Origin: Bradyrhizobium arachidis
GTDB taxonomy: Bacteria; Pseudomonadota; Alphaproteobacteria; Rhizobiales; Xanthobacteraceae
Reading direction: 5' to 3'
Assembly: GCF_024758505.1 (NCBI RefSeq)
Contig: NZ_CP077970.1
Span: 2,108,001-2,172,000, forward strand
DNA length: 64,000 nt
A model generated the notes under the pieces. The model was not told the origin of the DNA and did no database searches. It was given only the letters and a program-made list of their open reading frames with translations. Shown piece after piece: positions 1 through 7,908 of the stretch; position 1 is the stretch's first letter, and the number at the start of each line of letters is the position of its first letter. The position numbers and the translations under genes were made by a program.

Positions 1-347
1 AAATAGCGCTGCAACTCGTCGGCCGTCAGATCCGGGTTGATAGGGACGCAGGCGGAAGATGCGGCGACCGCAATCAGAGCCAGCGCGGTGTCGGCCCCGC
101 GCGGCAACGCCACCGCGACCCGGTCGGCAGGGGCGATGCCGAGCCCGCGCAGGGTCCGGACGGCCGTCATGGTGCGGTCGCACAAAGCGGCATAGGCGAG
201 GGGCGGCCGGCCGGGCGCCAGGATCGCGGGCGCGCGCGGCGTCGTGCGGGCATGAAATTCCAGCATTTCGCCGATGCATGCGAAGGTGGCCGCCTCTGCG
301 GTTTGACCGGCCGATCCCTCCGGCGATGGGCTTGCTGTGTCCGACAA
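1..347 (-). CDS. AMP-dependent acyl-CoA synthetase/ligase, N-terminal part (runs off the window)
   Basis: The reverse strand stays open from a TTG at 345-347 to the window edge and gives about 115 residues. They match the N-terminus of ANL-superfamily adenylating enzymes: a helix carrying EMLEFHARTTPRAPAI, a segment of type LRGLGIAPADRVAVALPRG, and then CVPINPDLTADEL, the usual first-subdomain pattern. These enzymes activate a carboxylate as acyl-AMP for thioester formation, but the substrate-determining and AMP-binding motifs lie outside the window. TTG is chosen because AAAAGG sits 7 nt upstream and no in-frame ATG precedes it. The gene is divergent from the cyclase gene. The specific substrate cannot be stated. 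Confidence 0.72.
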   Translation of the reverse strand, partial: MSDTASPSPEGSAGQTAEAATFACIGEMLEFHARTTPRAPAILAPGRPPLAYAALCDRTMTAVRTLRGLGIAPADRVAVALPRGADTALALIAVAASSACVPINPDLTADELQRY

Positions 348-486
348 TGCCGTGCCTTTTTGATTTGGTTGAGGTATTCTTCCAAAAATGTATTGAACGC
401 GTCCAGTCCGAGGTGAACACTTGGCCCCCAAAATCTGTGGTTGAGGGCTTACCCCCTTCGACGGAGTGCAGTCGGGCGGAATCACC

Positions 487-3400
487 ATGCTGGATAATGA
501 GCCGAGCGCGAGGACTGAAAGCGGCTTGAAGGACTGGCTCGAAAGCATCGGTCTTGGCCAATATGCCGAACTTTTCACCCAGCACCGCGTCGATCTCGAC
601 GTCATTCCCGACCTGACCGACGCCGATCTGGTGGAGCTCGGCCTGCCGCTTGGCGATCGCAAGCGTTTGCAGCGCGGCATCGCGACGCTGTTTCAGGCCC
701 CGCCGGCGGAGCCGCCGGCCGTCCCGGTGCGCGCCCAACCGCGGTCCGAGGTCGGCGCCGAACGGCGGCAGCTCACCACCATGTTTTGCGACATGGTGGA
801 CTCCACGGGGCTCTCTGCCCAGTTCGATCCCGAAGACGTGCGCGACATGATCGCGAGCTTTCGCGAGACCTGCGTCCGCGTGGTCAAGCATTATGAGGGC
901 TTTGCCGCCCGCTATGTCGGCGACGGCATTTTGGTCTATTTCGGCTATCCGACCGCGCACGAGGATGATGCCGAGCGTGCGGTGCGCGCCGGCCTCGAGA
1001 TCGTGCGGGTGCTGTCGAGCGCCCGCGCCATCGAGCCGCGCGGAGCACTCAGCCATGCCCCTGCGGTGCGCATCGGCATTGCGACCGGCCTCGTCGTGGT
1101 CGGCGATCTCGTTGGTCCCGGCACCGAGGAGCGCGATTCCGCAGTCGGCGAGACCGTCAATCTCGCCGCGCGGCTCCAGGGCCTCGCGCCGTCGAACGGT
1201 GTCGTCATCTCCTCCTCGACCCAGGCGCTGTTGAAGGGCAAGTTCGACTATCGCAATCTCGGCGCCCATGCGCTGAAAGGAATCTCCGACAAGGCGCAAG
1301 CCTGGCACGTGGTGCGGGCGACCCGGGTCGAGACCCGCTTTGCCGCAGCCATGGGCTCGAAGCTGACGCCGCACGTCAATCGCGAGGAGGAGATCGCGCT
1401 CCTGACGGCGCGCTGGCAACAGGCCAAGGAGGGTGATGGCCAGGTCGTCGTGCTGTTTGGCGAGCCCGGCATCGGAAAGTCGCGCATCATCCAGGAGATC
1501 TTTGAGCGGCTCGGCGGCGATCGTCACGGGCACGTCTCGTTCCAGTGCTCGCCCTACTACACCTCGACCGCGTTCTATCCCTTCATCGAGCAGTTGAAAT
1601 TCTCGCTCGGGCTCGATCGCGAGGATGCGTCCGCGCTGTCGCTGTCGAGCCTTGAGGCGGCGGTGGCACAGGCCAATATCGAGGTCGAGCAGGTGACGCC
1701 GCTGTTCGCCGCACTGCTGTCGATCCCGACCGGCGACCGCTACCAGCCGCTCGAACTGTCGCCGCAGCAGCAGAAGGACGCGACCGTCTCCGCTTTGGTC
1801 AATCACCTGGTCGGGCTTGCCAACGACCAGCCGCTGGTCGCCGTCTTCGAGGATCTGCACTGGATTGACCCGACCTCGCGGGAGGTCATCGACCTCCTCG
1901 TGGACAAGGTCCAGGGCAAGCCGATTCTCGTCATCATCACGGCGCGCTCGGAATTCCAGCCGAGCTGGAACGCGCATTCGCACATCACGACGCTGCTGCT
2001 GAACCGGCTCAGCCGCCAGCTCCGCGCCACCCTCGTCGAGCGCGTCGCCGGCAGCCGCGAATTGCCGAAGGAGGTGGTCGAGGAGATCATCGTCAAGACC
2101 GATGGCGTGCCGCTGTTCGTGGAGGAGCTGACCAAGACCGTCCTCGAGTCCAACCTTTTGACGGAACGGCACGGCCGCTACGTGCTGTCGGGCCCGTGGC
2201 GGCAGCTCGCGATCCCCGCGACGCTGACGGATTCGCTGATGGCGCGCCTCGACCGCATGGGACCTTTCAAGAAGATCGCGCAGATCGGCGCTACCATCGG
2301 CCGCGAGTTCTCTTACGAGACGCTGCATACCGTCGCCGACGCACCGGCCGACCAGATCGAGGCAGCGCTCAACCATCTGGAGGAGGCGGGACTTATCATC
2401 CGCCGCGGCCATCCGCCGGACGCGCTCTACTCCTTCAAGCACGTGATGATTCAGAACGCGGCGCACGAGAGCCTGCTGCACAGCGAGCGGCGCAAGCTGC
2501 ATTCGCGGATCGCGCAGGTGCTCGCACAGATGTATCCGGAGAAGACCGAGCGCGAGCCCGAGATTCTCGCGCATCATCTGACCGAGTCCGGCCAGAGCGA
2601 GCCGGCCGCGAGCTTCTGGCTCAAGGCCGGCAAGCATGCCGCGCGGGCCGGCGCCAATCTGGAGGCCATCGGTCACCTCAGGCGCGGGCTCGGCGTGGTT
2701 CAGGCCAACGCCCGCATGCAGGGCGCCGACGAGATGGAGCTCGAGCTGCGCATCGCGCTCGGCAACGCGCTGATCGCTGCCAAAGGCTATGCCGTCCAGG
2801 AGGTCGAGGAGAACTACATCCGCGCGCTTGAGCTCGGCCAGCAGCTCGACGACGAGGAGAAGACTTTTGCGGCGACGCGCGGCCTCTGGGTCTGCCATTT
2901 CATCCGCGCCGATCTCACCCGCGCGCATGATCTCAGCGTCGAGCTCTTGAAGTTCGCCAAGCGGGAGCGGCTGAACGAACGGGCGCTGCCGGCGCAGCAG
3001 ACCGGCTACCTGATCGAGGCGCATCGCGCGATCGCGATGACCATGCTCTATCGCGGTCGCTTTGCGGCCTCGCAGCATCACCTGCATCGCTGCATCAATC
3101 TCTACAGTCCCGAGCTGCACAGCGACCTGATGGAGCGGCACGGCACCGATCCCGGCGTCGTGTCGCTGTCCTATCTCGGCTATCTCCTGTGGTTCCTCGG
3201 CCGTCCCGACGCCGCGCGCCAGCACAGCGAGCAGGCGATCGCCAACGCCGAGAAGATCCGCCATCCCTTCACGCTCGCCTTCGCGCTCGTGTTCGGCGCC
3301 TATCTCTGCCAGCATCTGCGCGACGTCGAAGGCACCCGCGATCACGCCAATCGCGCCATGATCATCGCCTCCGAGCACAACTTCCTGCACTGGAAGCAGC

Positions 3401-3954
3401 AGGCCGCGATCCTGCGCGGCTGGGCGCTGACGCAGCTCGGCGAGATCGACGAGGGACTGAGCCAGATGCGGGTCGGGCTCGACGAATATGAGGCGATGGA
3501 TTCCTGGCTCGCCGGCTGCTGGTTCAAATGCCTGCTGGCGGAAGCCTATGCCAAGGCGGGCCTGCGCGATGCCGCCCTGCGCGCGCTCGACGGCGCGCTC
3601 GCGGTCGCCAGGCGCACCGGCGATCACTCTTATCTCGCCGAAGTCTATCGCCTGCAGGGCGAGATCACGCTCGCCGCGGGCGGCGCGGATTCGCTGCGCG
3701 ATGCCGAGGATCTGTTCGAACTCTCGCTCGACACTGCCCGCAAGCAGAGCGCACTATCCTGGGAGCTCCGGACCGCGATCAGCCGGGCGCGGTTGTGGCG
3801 CGATGCCGGCAAGGGCGAGCAGGCCGCAGGGTTACTGGTGCCGATCGTCGCCCGGTTCAGTGAGGGTTTTCTCACGCCGGATTTGAAGCAGGCCGCGCAA
3901 TTGCTGGGCGATGTCGAGGCAGGCGATCCCCAGCGCGTTGCCCCCGTGAAATGA
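487..3954 (+). CDS. SAM domain - class III adenylate/guanylate cyclase - AAA ATPase - TPR signalling protein
   Basis: This is a soluble multidomain protein of about 1155 residues. Residues ~10-70 form a SAM domain (KDWLESIGLGQYAELF). Residues ~90-270 are a class III cyclase catalytic domain: the metal-binding Asp in MFCDMVDSTG, the second Asp in YVGDGILVYFG, and the Asn/Arg segment in VGETVNLAARLQ. A STAND/AAA-type ATPase follows, with Walker A GEPGIGKS (~335) and a Walker B-like VAVFEDLHWID. The C-terminal half is alpha-helical TPR-like repeats. It probably makes cAMP under control of ATP-dependent switching and partner binding; the signal is unknown. ATG 487 is chosen over GTG 466 because GGCGGA precedes it. 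The stop overlaps the next gene as ATGA, so the two are likely co-translated. Confidence 0.9.
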   Translation: MLDNEPSARTESGLKDWLESIGLGQYAELFTQHRVDLDVIPDLTDADLVELGLPLGDRKRLQRGIATLFQAPPAEPPAVPVRAQPRSEVGAERRQLTTMFCDMVDSTGLSAQFDPEDVRDMIASFRETCVRVVKHYEGFAARYVGDGILVYFGYPTAHEDDAERAVRAGLEIVRVLSSARAIEPRGALSHAPAVRIGIATGLVVVGDLVGPGTEERDSAVGETVNLAARLQGLAPSNGVVISSSTQALLKGKFDYRNLGAHALKGISDKAQAWHVVRATRVETRFAAAMGSKLTPHVNREEEIALLTARWQQAKEGDGQVVVLFGEPGIGKSRIIQEIFERLGGDRHGHVSFQCSPYYTSTAFYPFIEQLKFSLGLDREDASALSLSSLEAAVAQANIEVEQVTPLFAALLSIPTGDRYQPLELSPQQQKDATVSALVNHLVGLANDQPLVAVFEDLHWIDPTSREVIDLLVDKVQGKPILVIITARSEFQPSWNAHSHITTLLLNRLSRQLRATLVERVAGSRELPKEVVEEIIVKTDGVPLFVEELTKTVLESNLLTERHGRYVLSGPWRQLAIPATLTDSLMARLDRMGPFKKIAQIGATIGREFSYETLHTVADAPADQIEAALNHLEEAGLIIRRGHPPDALYSFKHVMIQNAAHESLLHSERRKLHSRIAQVLAQMYPEKTEREPEILAHHLTESGQSEPAASFWLKAGKHAARAGANLEAIGHLRRGLGVVQANARMQGADEMELELRIALGNALIAAKGYAVQEVEENYIRALELGQQLDDEEKTFAATRGLWVCHFIRADLTRAHDLSVELLKFAKRERLNERALPAQQTGYLIEAHRAIAMTMLYRGRFAASQHHLHRCINLYSPELHSDLMERHGTDPGVVSLSYLGYLLWFLGRPDAARQHSEQAIANAEKIRHPFTLAFALVFGAYLCQHLRDVEGTRDHANRAMIIASEHNFLHWKQQAAILRGWALTQLGEIDEGLSQMRVGLDEYEAMDSWLAGCWFKCLLAEAYAKAGLRDAALRALDGALAVARRTGDHSYLAEVYRLQGEITLAAGGADSLRDAEDLFELSLDTARKQSALSWELRTAISRARLWRDAGKGEQAAGLLVPIVARFSEGFLTPDLKQAAQLLGDVEAGDPQRVAPVK

Positions 3955-4742
3955 GCGAGCTGGCCGCCGCGCGTCAGCGCTATGCCGAGCTGATCGGCAA
4001 GCGCGAGCGGATTTCCACGCCCCGGCTGCTTGCAGCGCTCGCGGCGGTGCCGCGTGAAAACTTTCTTGCCAGGGGTCCCTGGCGGATCAAGCGCGAAATG
4101 GCGCGCGACTACCGACTGACGCCGGATGCCGACCCGATCCATCTCTATGACGACGTGCTGGTGGCGATCGATGCGCGCCGCAAGCTTGACACCGGGCTGC
4201 CGAGTCTGTGGGCGCATTTCATCGACGTGCTCGATATCGGCGCGAAAGCGCGCGTCGTGCAGATCGGCTGCGGTCTTGGCTATTTCTCCGCCGTGCTGTC
4301 CGAGATGGTTGGTCCAAAAGGCAACGTAACGGCGATCGAATGCGACGCGAAGCTCGCGAAGCGCGCGGCCGCCAATCTGCGCGCTTGGCGCAATGTCGAG
4401 GTCATCGACGGCGACGGCGTCAGCGATATCGGCGGGCCTGCCGACGTGATCATCGTCCATGCCGGCTTCTCTCATCCGCATCCGCGCTGGCTCGACGCGT
4501 TGCGTCCGAAGGGGCGCCTCCTGGTGCCGCTGACGCAGCGCGACCGCGAAGGCACCGTGATCAGGATCTTGCGCAAGGGCAGAGGTTTTGAGGCCGACGC
4601 CGTCAGGCAGATCCGGATCTTTCCCGGCCAGGGGCGCGGCGCAACCGCGCTCGACGATCGCGTCGCAGATTGGTGGGAACGCGCCTCCGCGCTCGCGCCG
4701 CTGCGCTTCCGCAGGCTCGAGCAGGGGCTGCCGTTCGATTGA
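3951..4742 (+). CDS. Protein-L-isoaspartate O-methyltransferase-like SAM-dependent methyltransferase
   Basis: The 263-residue protein has the PCMT-type order: an N-terminal helical region with RISTPRLLAALAAVPRE, then the SAM-binding Rossmann motif I VVQIGCGLGYFSAVLSE (~100), an acidic motif II AIECDAKLAKRA, and a motif of type RPKGRLLVPL. True PCMTs repair isoaspartyl residues. The usual substrate-site Thr-Gly-Ser-Gly stretch is not evident here and the C-terminus is longer, so this may be a PCMT-fold relative with another substrate. It overlaps the cyclase gene by 4 nt (ATGA), indicating translational coupling. Confidence 0.75.
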   Translation: MSELAAARQRYAELIGKRERISTPRLLAALAAVPRENFLARGPWRIKREMARDYRLTPDADPIHLYDDVLVAIDARRKLDTGLPSLWAHFIDVLDIGAKARVVQIGCGLGYFSAVLSEMVGPKGNVTAIECDAKLAKRAAANLRAWRNVEVIDGDGVSDIGGPADVIIVHAGFSHPHPRWLDALRPKGRLLVPLTQRDREGTVIRILRKGRGFEADAVRQIRIFPGQGRGATALDDRVADWWERASALAPLRFRRLEQGLPFD

Positions 4743-4756
4743 TAGAGCATTCGTCG

Positions 4757-4782
4757 CCCGGGTGAGCGAAGCGATACCCGGG
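4757..4782. repeat. Short palindromic intergenic hairpin (REP-like)
   Basis: CCCGGGT at 4757-4763 pairs with ACCCGGG at 4776-4782 around a 12-nt loop GAGCGAAGCGAT. It lies just after the methyltransferase stop. The wording (gagcgaagcgatacccggg) is of the kind I associate with short interspersed palindromes in bradyrhizobial genomes. It could also help terminate transcription, although no U-tract follows. Confidence 0.5.
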
Positions 4783-4826
4783 ATAGTCTGCTCCCGCATG
4801 TCGCTGACGCTCAGGCAGCGGCCATT

Positions 4827-4857
4827 TCACAATGTAGAATGAATTCCTCCATTGTGA
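4827..4857. promoter_or_regulatory. Inverted repeat, candidate operator of the downstream catabolic operon
   Basis: TCACAATG (4827-4834) and CATTGTGA (4850-4857) form perfect 8-nt arms with a 15-nt spacer, 82 nt before the dehydrogenase start. The size and position fit a dimeric transcription factor site in front of the 4939-7829 operon. No cognate regulator gene is adjacent, so the binding protein is unknown. Confidence 0.45.
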
Positions 4858-4938
4858 GATTCCGATTGCGCGGCCAAACCATTGCCACTAAGAGTCTTGG
4901 ACAGTTGACCAAGAACGCTCTGAGGATGGGATCGCTGC

Positions 4939-5781
4939 ATGTCGCCTGCAAATGGATTCGGCTTGGCCGGCATCATCGGAATGCCCGTCGCTCATTCGCG
5001 CTCGCCGACGATTCATAATTTCTGGCTGAACGCGCACGGCATCCGCGGCGTCTACGTGCCGCTCGCCGTTCCACCGGAACGGCTGAAGGAGGCGCTGCCG
5101 GGGCTCGCCGCGCTCGGCTTCCGCGGTTGCAACGTCACCATGCCGCACAAGCAGACGGCGATGGCGCTCCTCCACCGCGTCAACGACACCGCGCGCCGCA
5201 TCGGCGCCGTCAACACCATCGTGGTCGAGGAGGACGGCACGCTCTCCGGCTTCAACAATGACGGCAACGGCTTTGTCCAGAGCCTGCGCGACGCAAGAGT
5301 GGATTGGCGCGCGGATGAGGGACCGATCCTGCTGTTAGGGGCCGGCGGTGCCTCGCGCGCTGTCGTCGTGGCGCTCCTGGAGAACGGCGCCTCGCGCATC
5401 ATGATCGCTAACCGCACGGTCGAGAAGGCCGAGGCGCTGGCGAAGGAGTTCGGCTCCACTGTCAGCACTATCGACTGGGCGGATCGCGCGGCCGCGCTCG
5501 CCGACAAGGCCCTGGTCGTGAACTGCACGGATCGCGGCATGGTCGGCAAGCCCGCGCTCGACATCGATCTATCGCGGCTGAACAAGGCCACGATGGTTGC
5601 GGACCTCATCTACACGCCGCTGGAAACGCCGTTTCTGGCCGAGGCGCGTGCGCGCGGGTGCATGACCGTGAACGGTCTTGGCCTGCTGCTCAACCAGGCG
5701 CGGATCGCCTTCAAGGCCTGGTTCGGCGTCATGCCCGATGTGACGCCCGAGCTCATCACGGCGATCAAGGCGACGTTCTGA
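4939..5781 (+). CDS. Shikimate/quinate 5-dehydrogenase (AroE family)
   Basis: The 280-residue protein matches AroE length and motifs: the substrate Ser pair in HSRSPTIHNF, the catalytic Lys in NVTMPHKQ, the substrate Asn in GAVNTIV, the Asp in GFNNDGNGF, the NADP/NAD loop GAGGASRA, and a C-terminal NGLGLLLNQARIAF. It would interconvert shikimate (or quinate) and the 3-dehydro acid with a nicotinamide cofactor. It sits with an amidohydrolase and a solute-binding protein rather than with aromatic amino-acid genes. This suggests a catabolic quinate/shikimate-type paralogue rather than the housekeeping AroE, so no symbol is given. Confidence 0.85.
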   Translation: MSPANGFGLAGIIGMPVAHSRSPTIHNFWLNAHGIRGVYVPLAVPPERLKEALPGLAALGFRGCNVTMPHKQTAMALLHRVNDTARRIGAVNTIVVEEDGTLSGFNNDGNGFVQSLRDARVDWRADEGPILLLGAGGASRAVVVALLENGASRIMIANRTVEKAEALAKEFGSTVSTIDWADRAAALADKALVVNCTDRGMVGKPALDIDLSRLNKATMVADLIYTPLETPFLAEARARGCMTVNGLGLLLNQARIAFKAWFGVMPDVTPELITAIKATF

Positions 5782-5802
5782 GGCCTCGAGGAGCTAGCGA
5801 CG

Positions 5803-6651
5803 ATGGCCCTGCCGGCGTGCCCAAAAATCGATTGCCATATCCATGCCATCGATCCCGTCCGCTTTCCCTACGCCGACGATACGCCCTATCGCCCGAGCGG
5901 GCAGGAGATCGCGCCGGCGGCGCAGCTCCTGCGCGTGTTCGACGCCTTTGACGTCAGGCACGCGCTCGTCGTTGCGACCAACACCGGCTATGGCAGCGAC
6001 AGCCGCATCCTGCTCGACACGCTCGCGCAGGGCGGCGGCACGCTGAAGGGCGTCGCGGTCGTGGACAATGACGTCGACATCAAGGAGCTGGAGCGGCTCA
6101 AGGCGGCCGGTGTCATCGGCGTCGCCTACAATGTGCCGTTCCACGGCGCCGACTATTATAGCAACACCGCAGACCTGCTCGACAAGCTCGAGAATCTCGA
6201 CCTGTTCCTGCAGGTCCAGGTCGAAAACGACCAGTTGCTCGCGCTCCTGCCGCTGATCGAGAAATCGCGCGTGCGCCTGGTGATTGATCATTGCGGGCGG
6301 CCGCAGGTTGCGCAGGGCGTCACGGGAAAAGCCTTCCAGGCGCTGCTCGCGATCGGACGCGAACGCGACGCCCACGTCAAACTGTCCGGCTACTACAAGT
6401 TCTCGCAACAGGCCTACCCCTACGAGGATGCCTGGCCTTTCATCGCCGCGCTGGTCGAGGCCTTCACGCTCGACCGCTGCGTCTGGGGCTCGGACTACCC
6501 GTTTTTGCGCGCGCCTGAACGGCTCGATTATGGGCCGTTGCTGACGGTGCTGAGCCGGCTGTTTCCGGATCCGGACGACCAGCACCGATTGTTGTGGCGG
6601 ACGCCGGCGCGACTGCTCGGCTTTTCGAACGACGCCGATCAATCAAGATAA
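5803..6651 (+). CDS. Amidohydrolase-2 family TIM-barrel hydrolase (2-pyrone-4,6-dicarboxylate lactonase-like)
   Basis: The 282-residue protein carries the Amidohydrolase_2 signature: KIDCHIHAIDP at the N-terminus, VIDHCGRP at mid-barrel (~165), KLSGYYK, and a late catalytic Asp in VWGSDYPF (~225). The family hydrolyses or decarboxylates small (often aromatic or lactone) carboxylates. The closest general type is pyrone-dicarboxylate lactonase. It starts 21 nt after the dehydrogenase stop behind GAGGAG, so it is the second gene of the operon and probably acts on a ring-derived acid in the same pathway. Confidence 0.8.
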   Translation: MALPACPKIDCHIHAIDPVRFPYADDTPYRPSGQEIAPAAQLLRVFDAFDVRHALVVATNTGYGSDSRILLDTLAQGGGTLKGVAVVDNDVDIKELERLKAAGVIGVAYNVPFHGADYYSNTADLLDKLENLDLFLQVQVENDQLLALLPLIEKSRVRLVIDHCGRPQVAQGVTGKAFQALLAIGRERDAHVKLSGYYKFSQQAYPYEDAWPFIAALVEAFTLDRCVWGSDYPFLRAPERLDYGPLLTVLSRLFPDPDDQHRLLWRTPARLLGFSNDADQSR

Positions 6652-6674
6652 GAAATACCAGGGAGGAATACGTC

Positions 6675-7829
6675 ATGAGGCAATTTCGTTATCTCGGCGG
6701 CGTCGCCGTCGTCGCGTCGCTGTGGACCGGCCTCGCGCACGCGCAGACCACCGTCTACATCCCTGACGTCGTCGAGCTGTCCGGGCCCGGTGCCGTGTCC
6801 GGCACCAACTGGCGCGATGGCGTGGTGCTCGCGATCGACGAGATCAACGCCTCCGGCGGCATTTTGGGCCGCAAGATCGAGAGCGAGCATCTCGACACCC
6901 AGAGCAATCCCGGCATATCGCGCGCCCAGGTCCAGAAAGTCTTGGACAAGGAGCCTTACGTCGTCCTCGGTCCGATCTATTCCGGCTCGGTCAAGGTCAA
7001 CATGGCGCTGACGCAGGCGGCCGAGGTGCCGCAGATCGTCGGCGCCGAGGCCGCCGACATCACCACGCAGGGCAATCCGTGGGTGTTCCGCACCGCCTTC
7101 GGCCAGCAATTCTCGATGCCGAAGATCGCCAATTATCTGCACGACAAGCTCAAGGTGAAGACGGTCGCGCTGGTCTGGGTCAATAACGACTTTGGCAAAG
7201 GCGGCCGCGACAATTTTCTGAAGGAGATGAAGGCGCGCAGCATCGACATTGCAGCCGATATCTCAACCGAGCAGGGCCAGGTCGATTTCGGCTCCGACAT
7301 CATCAAGCTGAAGAGCGCCAAGGCCGACGCCGTCTTCGTCTATACCAATGAAGAGGAGAGCGCGCGCTTCCTGATCGAGGCCAGGCGCCAGAGCCTGTCG
7401 ACGCCGCTGTTCGGCGAGACGACGCTCTTGAGCCAGAAGGTGGTCGAGCTCGCAGGCCCCGCTGCCAACGGCGTGCGCGGTCACGTTGGCCTCAGCGCCG
7501 ATGCGCCGGTGCCGGCGATCCAGGAGTTCGCGAAAAAATTCAACGCACGCTACAAATACTGGCCCGACCACAACGGCATCAAGGGCTACACCGCCGTCTA
7601 TCTCGTCAAGTACGTCACCGAAAAACTCGGCAAGTTCGACCGCAAGGCTTTTGGCGCCGCCATGAAGGGCCTGACGCTGACGCCGGACAAGGCGCCGGGC
7701 ATGCTGATGGAGGCGAGCTGGGACCAGAACGGCGACATCGACCGCGCGAGCTTTCTGGCCGAGATCGTCGACGGCAAGCAGAAGATCGTCGAGACACTGC
7801 CGAAGCTGAAGCCGGGGAAGCCGGAGTGA
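6675..7829 (+). CDS. ABC transporter periplasmic binding protein, branched-chain amino acid/aromatic acid type
   Basis: This 384-residue protein begins with a signal peptide (MRQFRYLGGVAVVAS... cleaved near AHAQ) and continues with the periplasmic-binding type I fold of LivJ-like proteins: IPDVVELSGPGAVSGTNWRDGV, then LDTQSNPGISRAQVQKVLD, and a hinge region LVWVNNDFGKGGRDNF. ATG 6675 has GGGAGGAA at 6661-6668; upstream in-frame codons lie inside the preceding gene. It is third in the operon and has no permease or ATPase genes beside it, so it is an orphan binding protein that must use a transporter encoded elsewhere. From context its ligand is likely an aromatic or hydroaromatic acid. Confidence 0.88.
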   Translation: MRQFRYLGGVAVVASLWTGLAHAQTTVYIPDVVELSGPGAVSGTNWRDGVVLAIDEINASGGILGRKIESEHLDTQSNPGISRAQVQKVLDKEPYVVLGPIYSGSVKVNMALTQAAEVPQIVGAEAADITTQGNPWVFRTAFGQQFSMPKIANYLHDKLKVKTVALVWVNNDFGKGGRDNFLKEMKARSIDIAADISTEQGQVDFGSDIIKLKSAKADAVFVYTNEEESARFLIEARRQSLSTPLFGETTLLSQKVVELAGPAANGVRGHVGLSADAPVPAIQEFAKKFNARYKYWPDHNGIKGYTAVYLVKYVTEKLGKFDRKAFGAAMKGLTLTPDKAPGMLMEASWDQNGDIDRASFLAEIVDGKQKIVETLPKLKPGKPE

Positions 7830-7854
7830 GCCGAAGCCTGCCCGGCAAGTGATG

Positions 7855-7908
7855 CGCCGGATGTCCGTAAGCTTAGTTGGCTGTGGACATCCGGCGTCGT
7901 TTACGGAC
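7855..7908. terminator. Overlapping inverted repeats between convergent genes
   Basis: CGCCGGATGTCC (7855-7866) pairs perfectly with GGACATCCGGCG (7885-7896). An alternative pair is GTCCGTAA (7863-7870) with TTACGGAC (7901-7908). The two stems share bases and cannot form together. The site separates convergent genes and probably serves as a bidirectional terminator, though there is no long T run. Confidence 0.5.

Noticed and set aside
3645..4799. Long minus-strand frame across the cyclase end and the PCMT-like gene
   Set aside because: It is a shadow of two well-supported plus-strand genes; long antisense frames are expected at this GC content.
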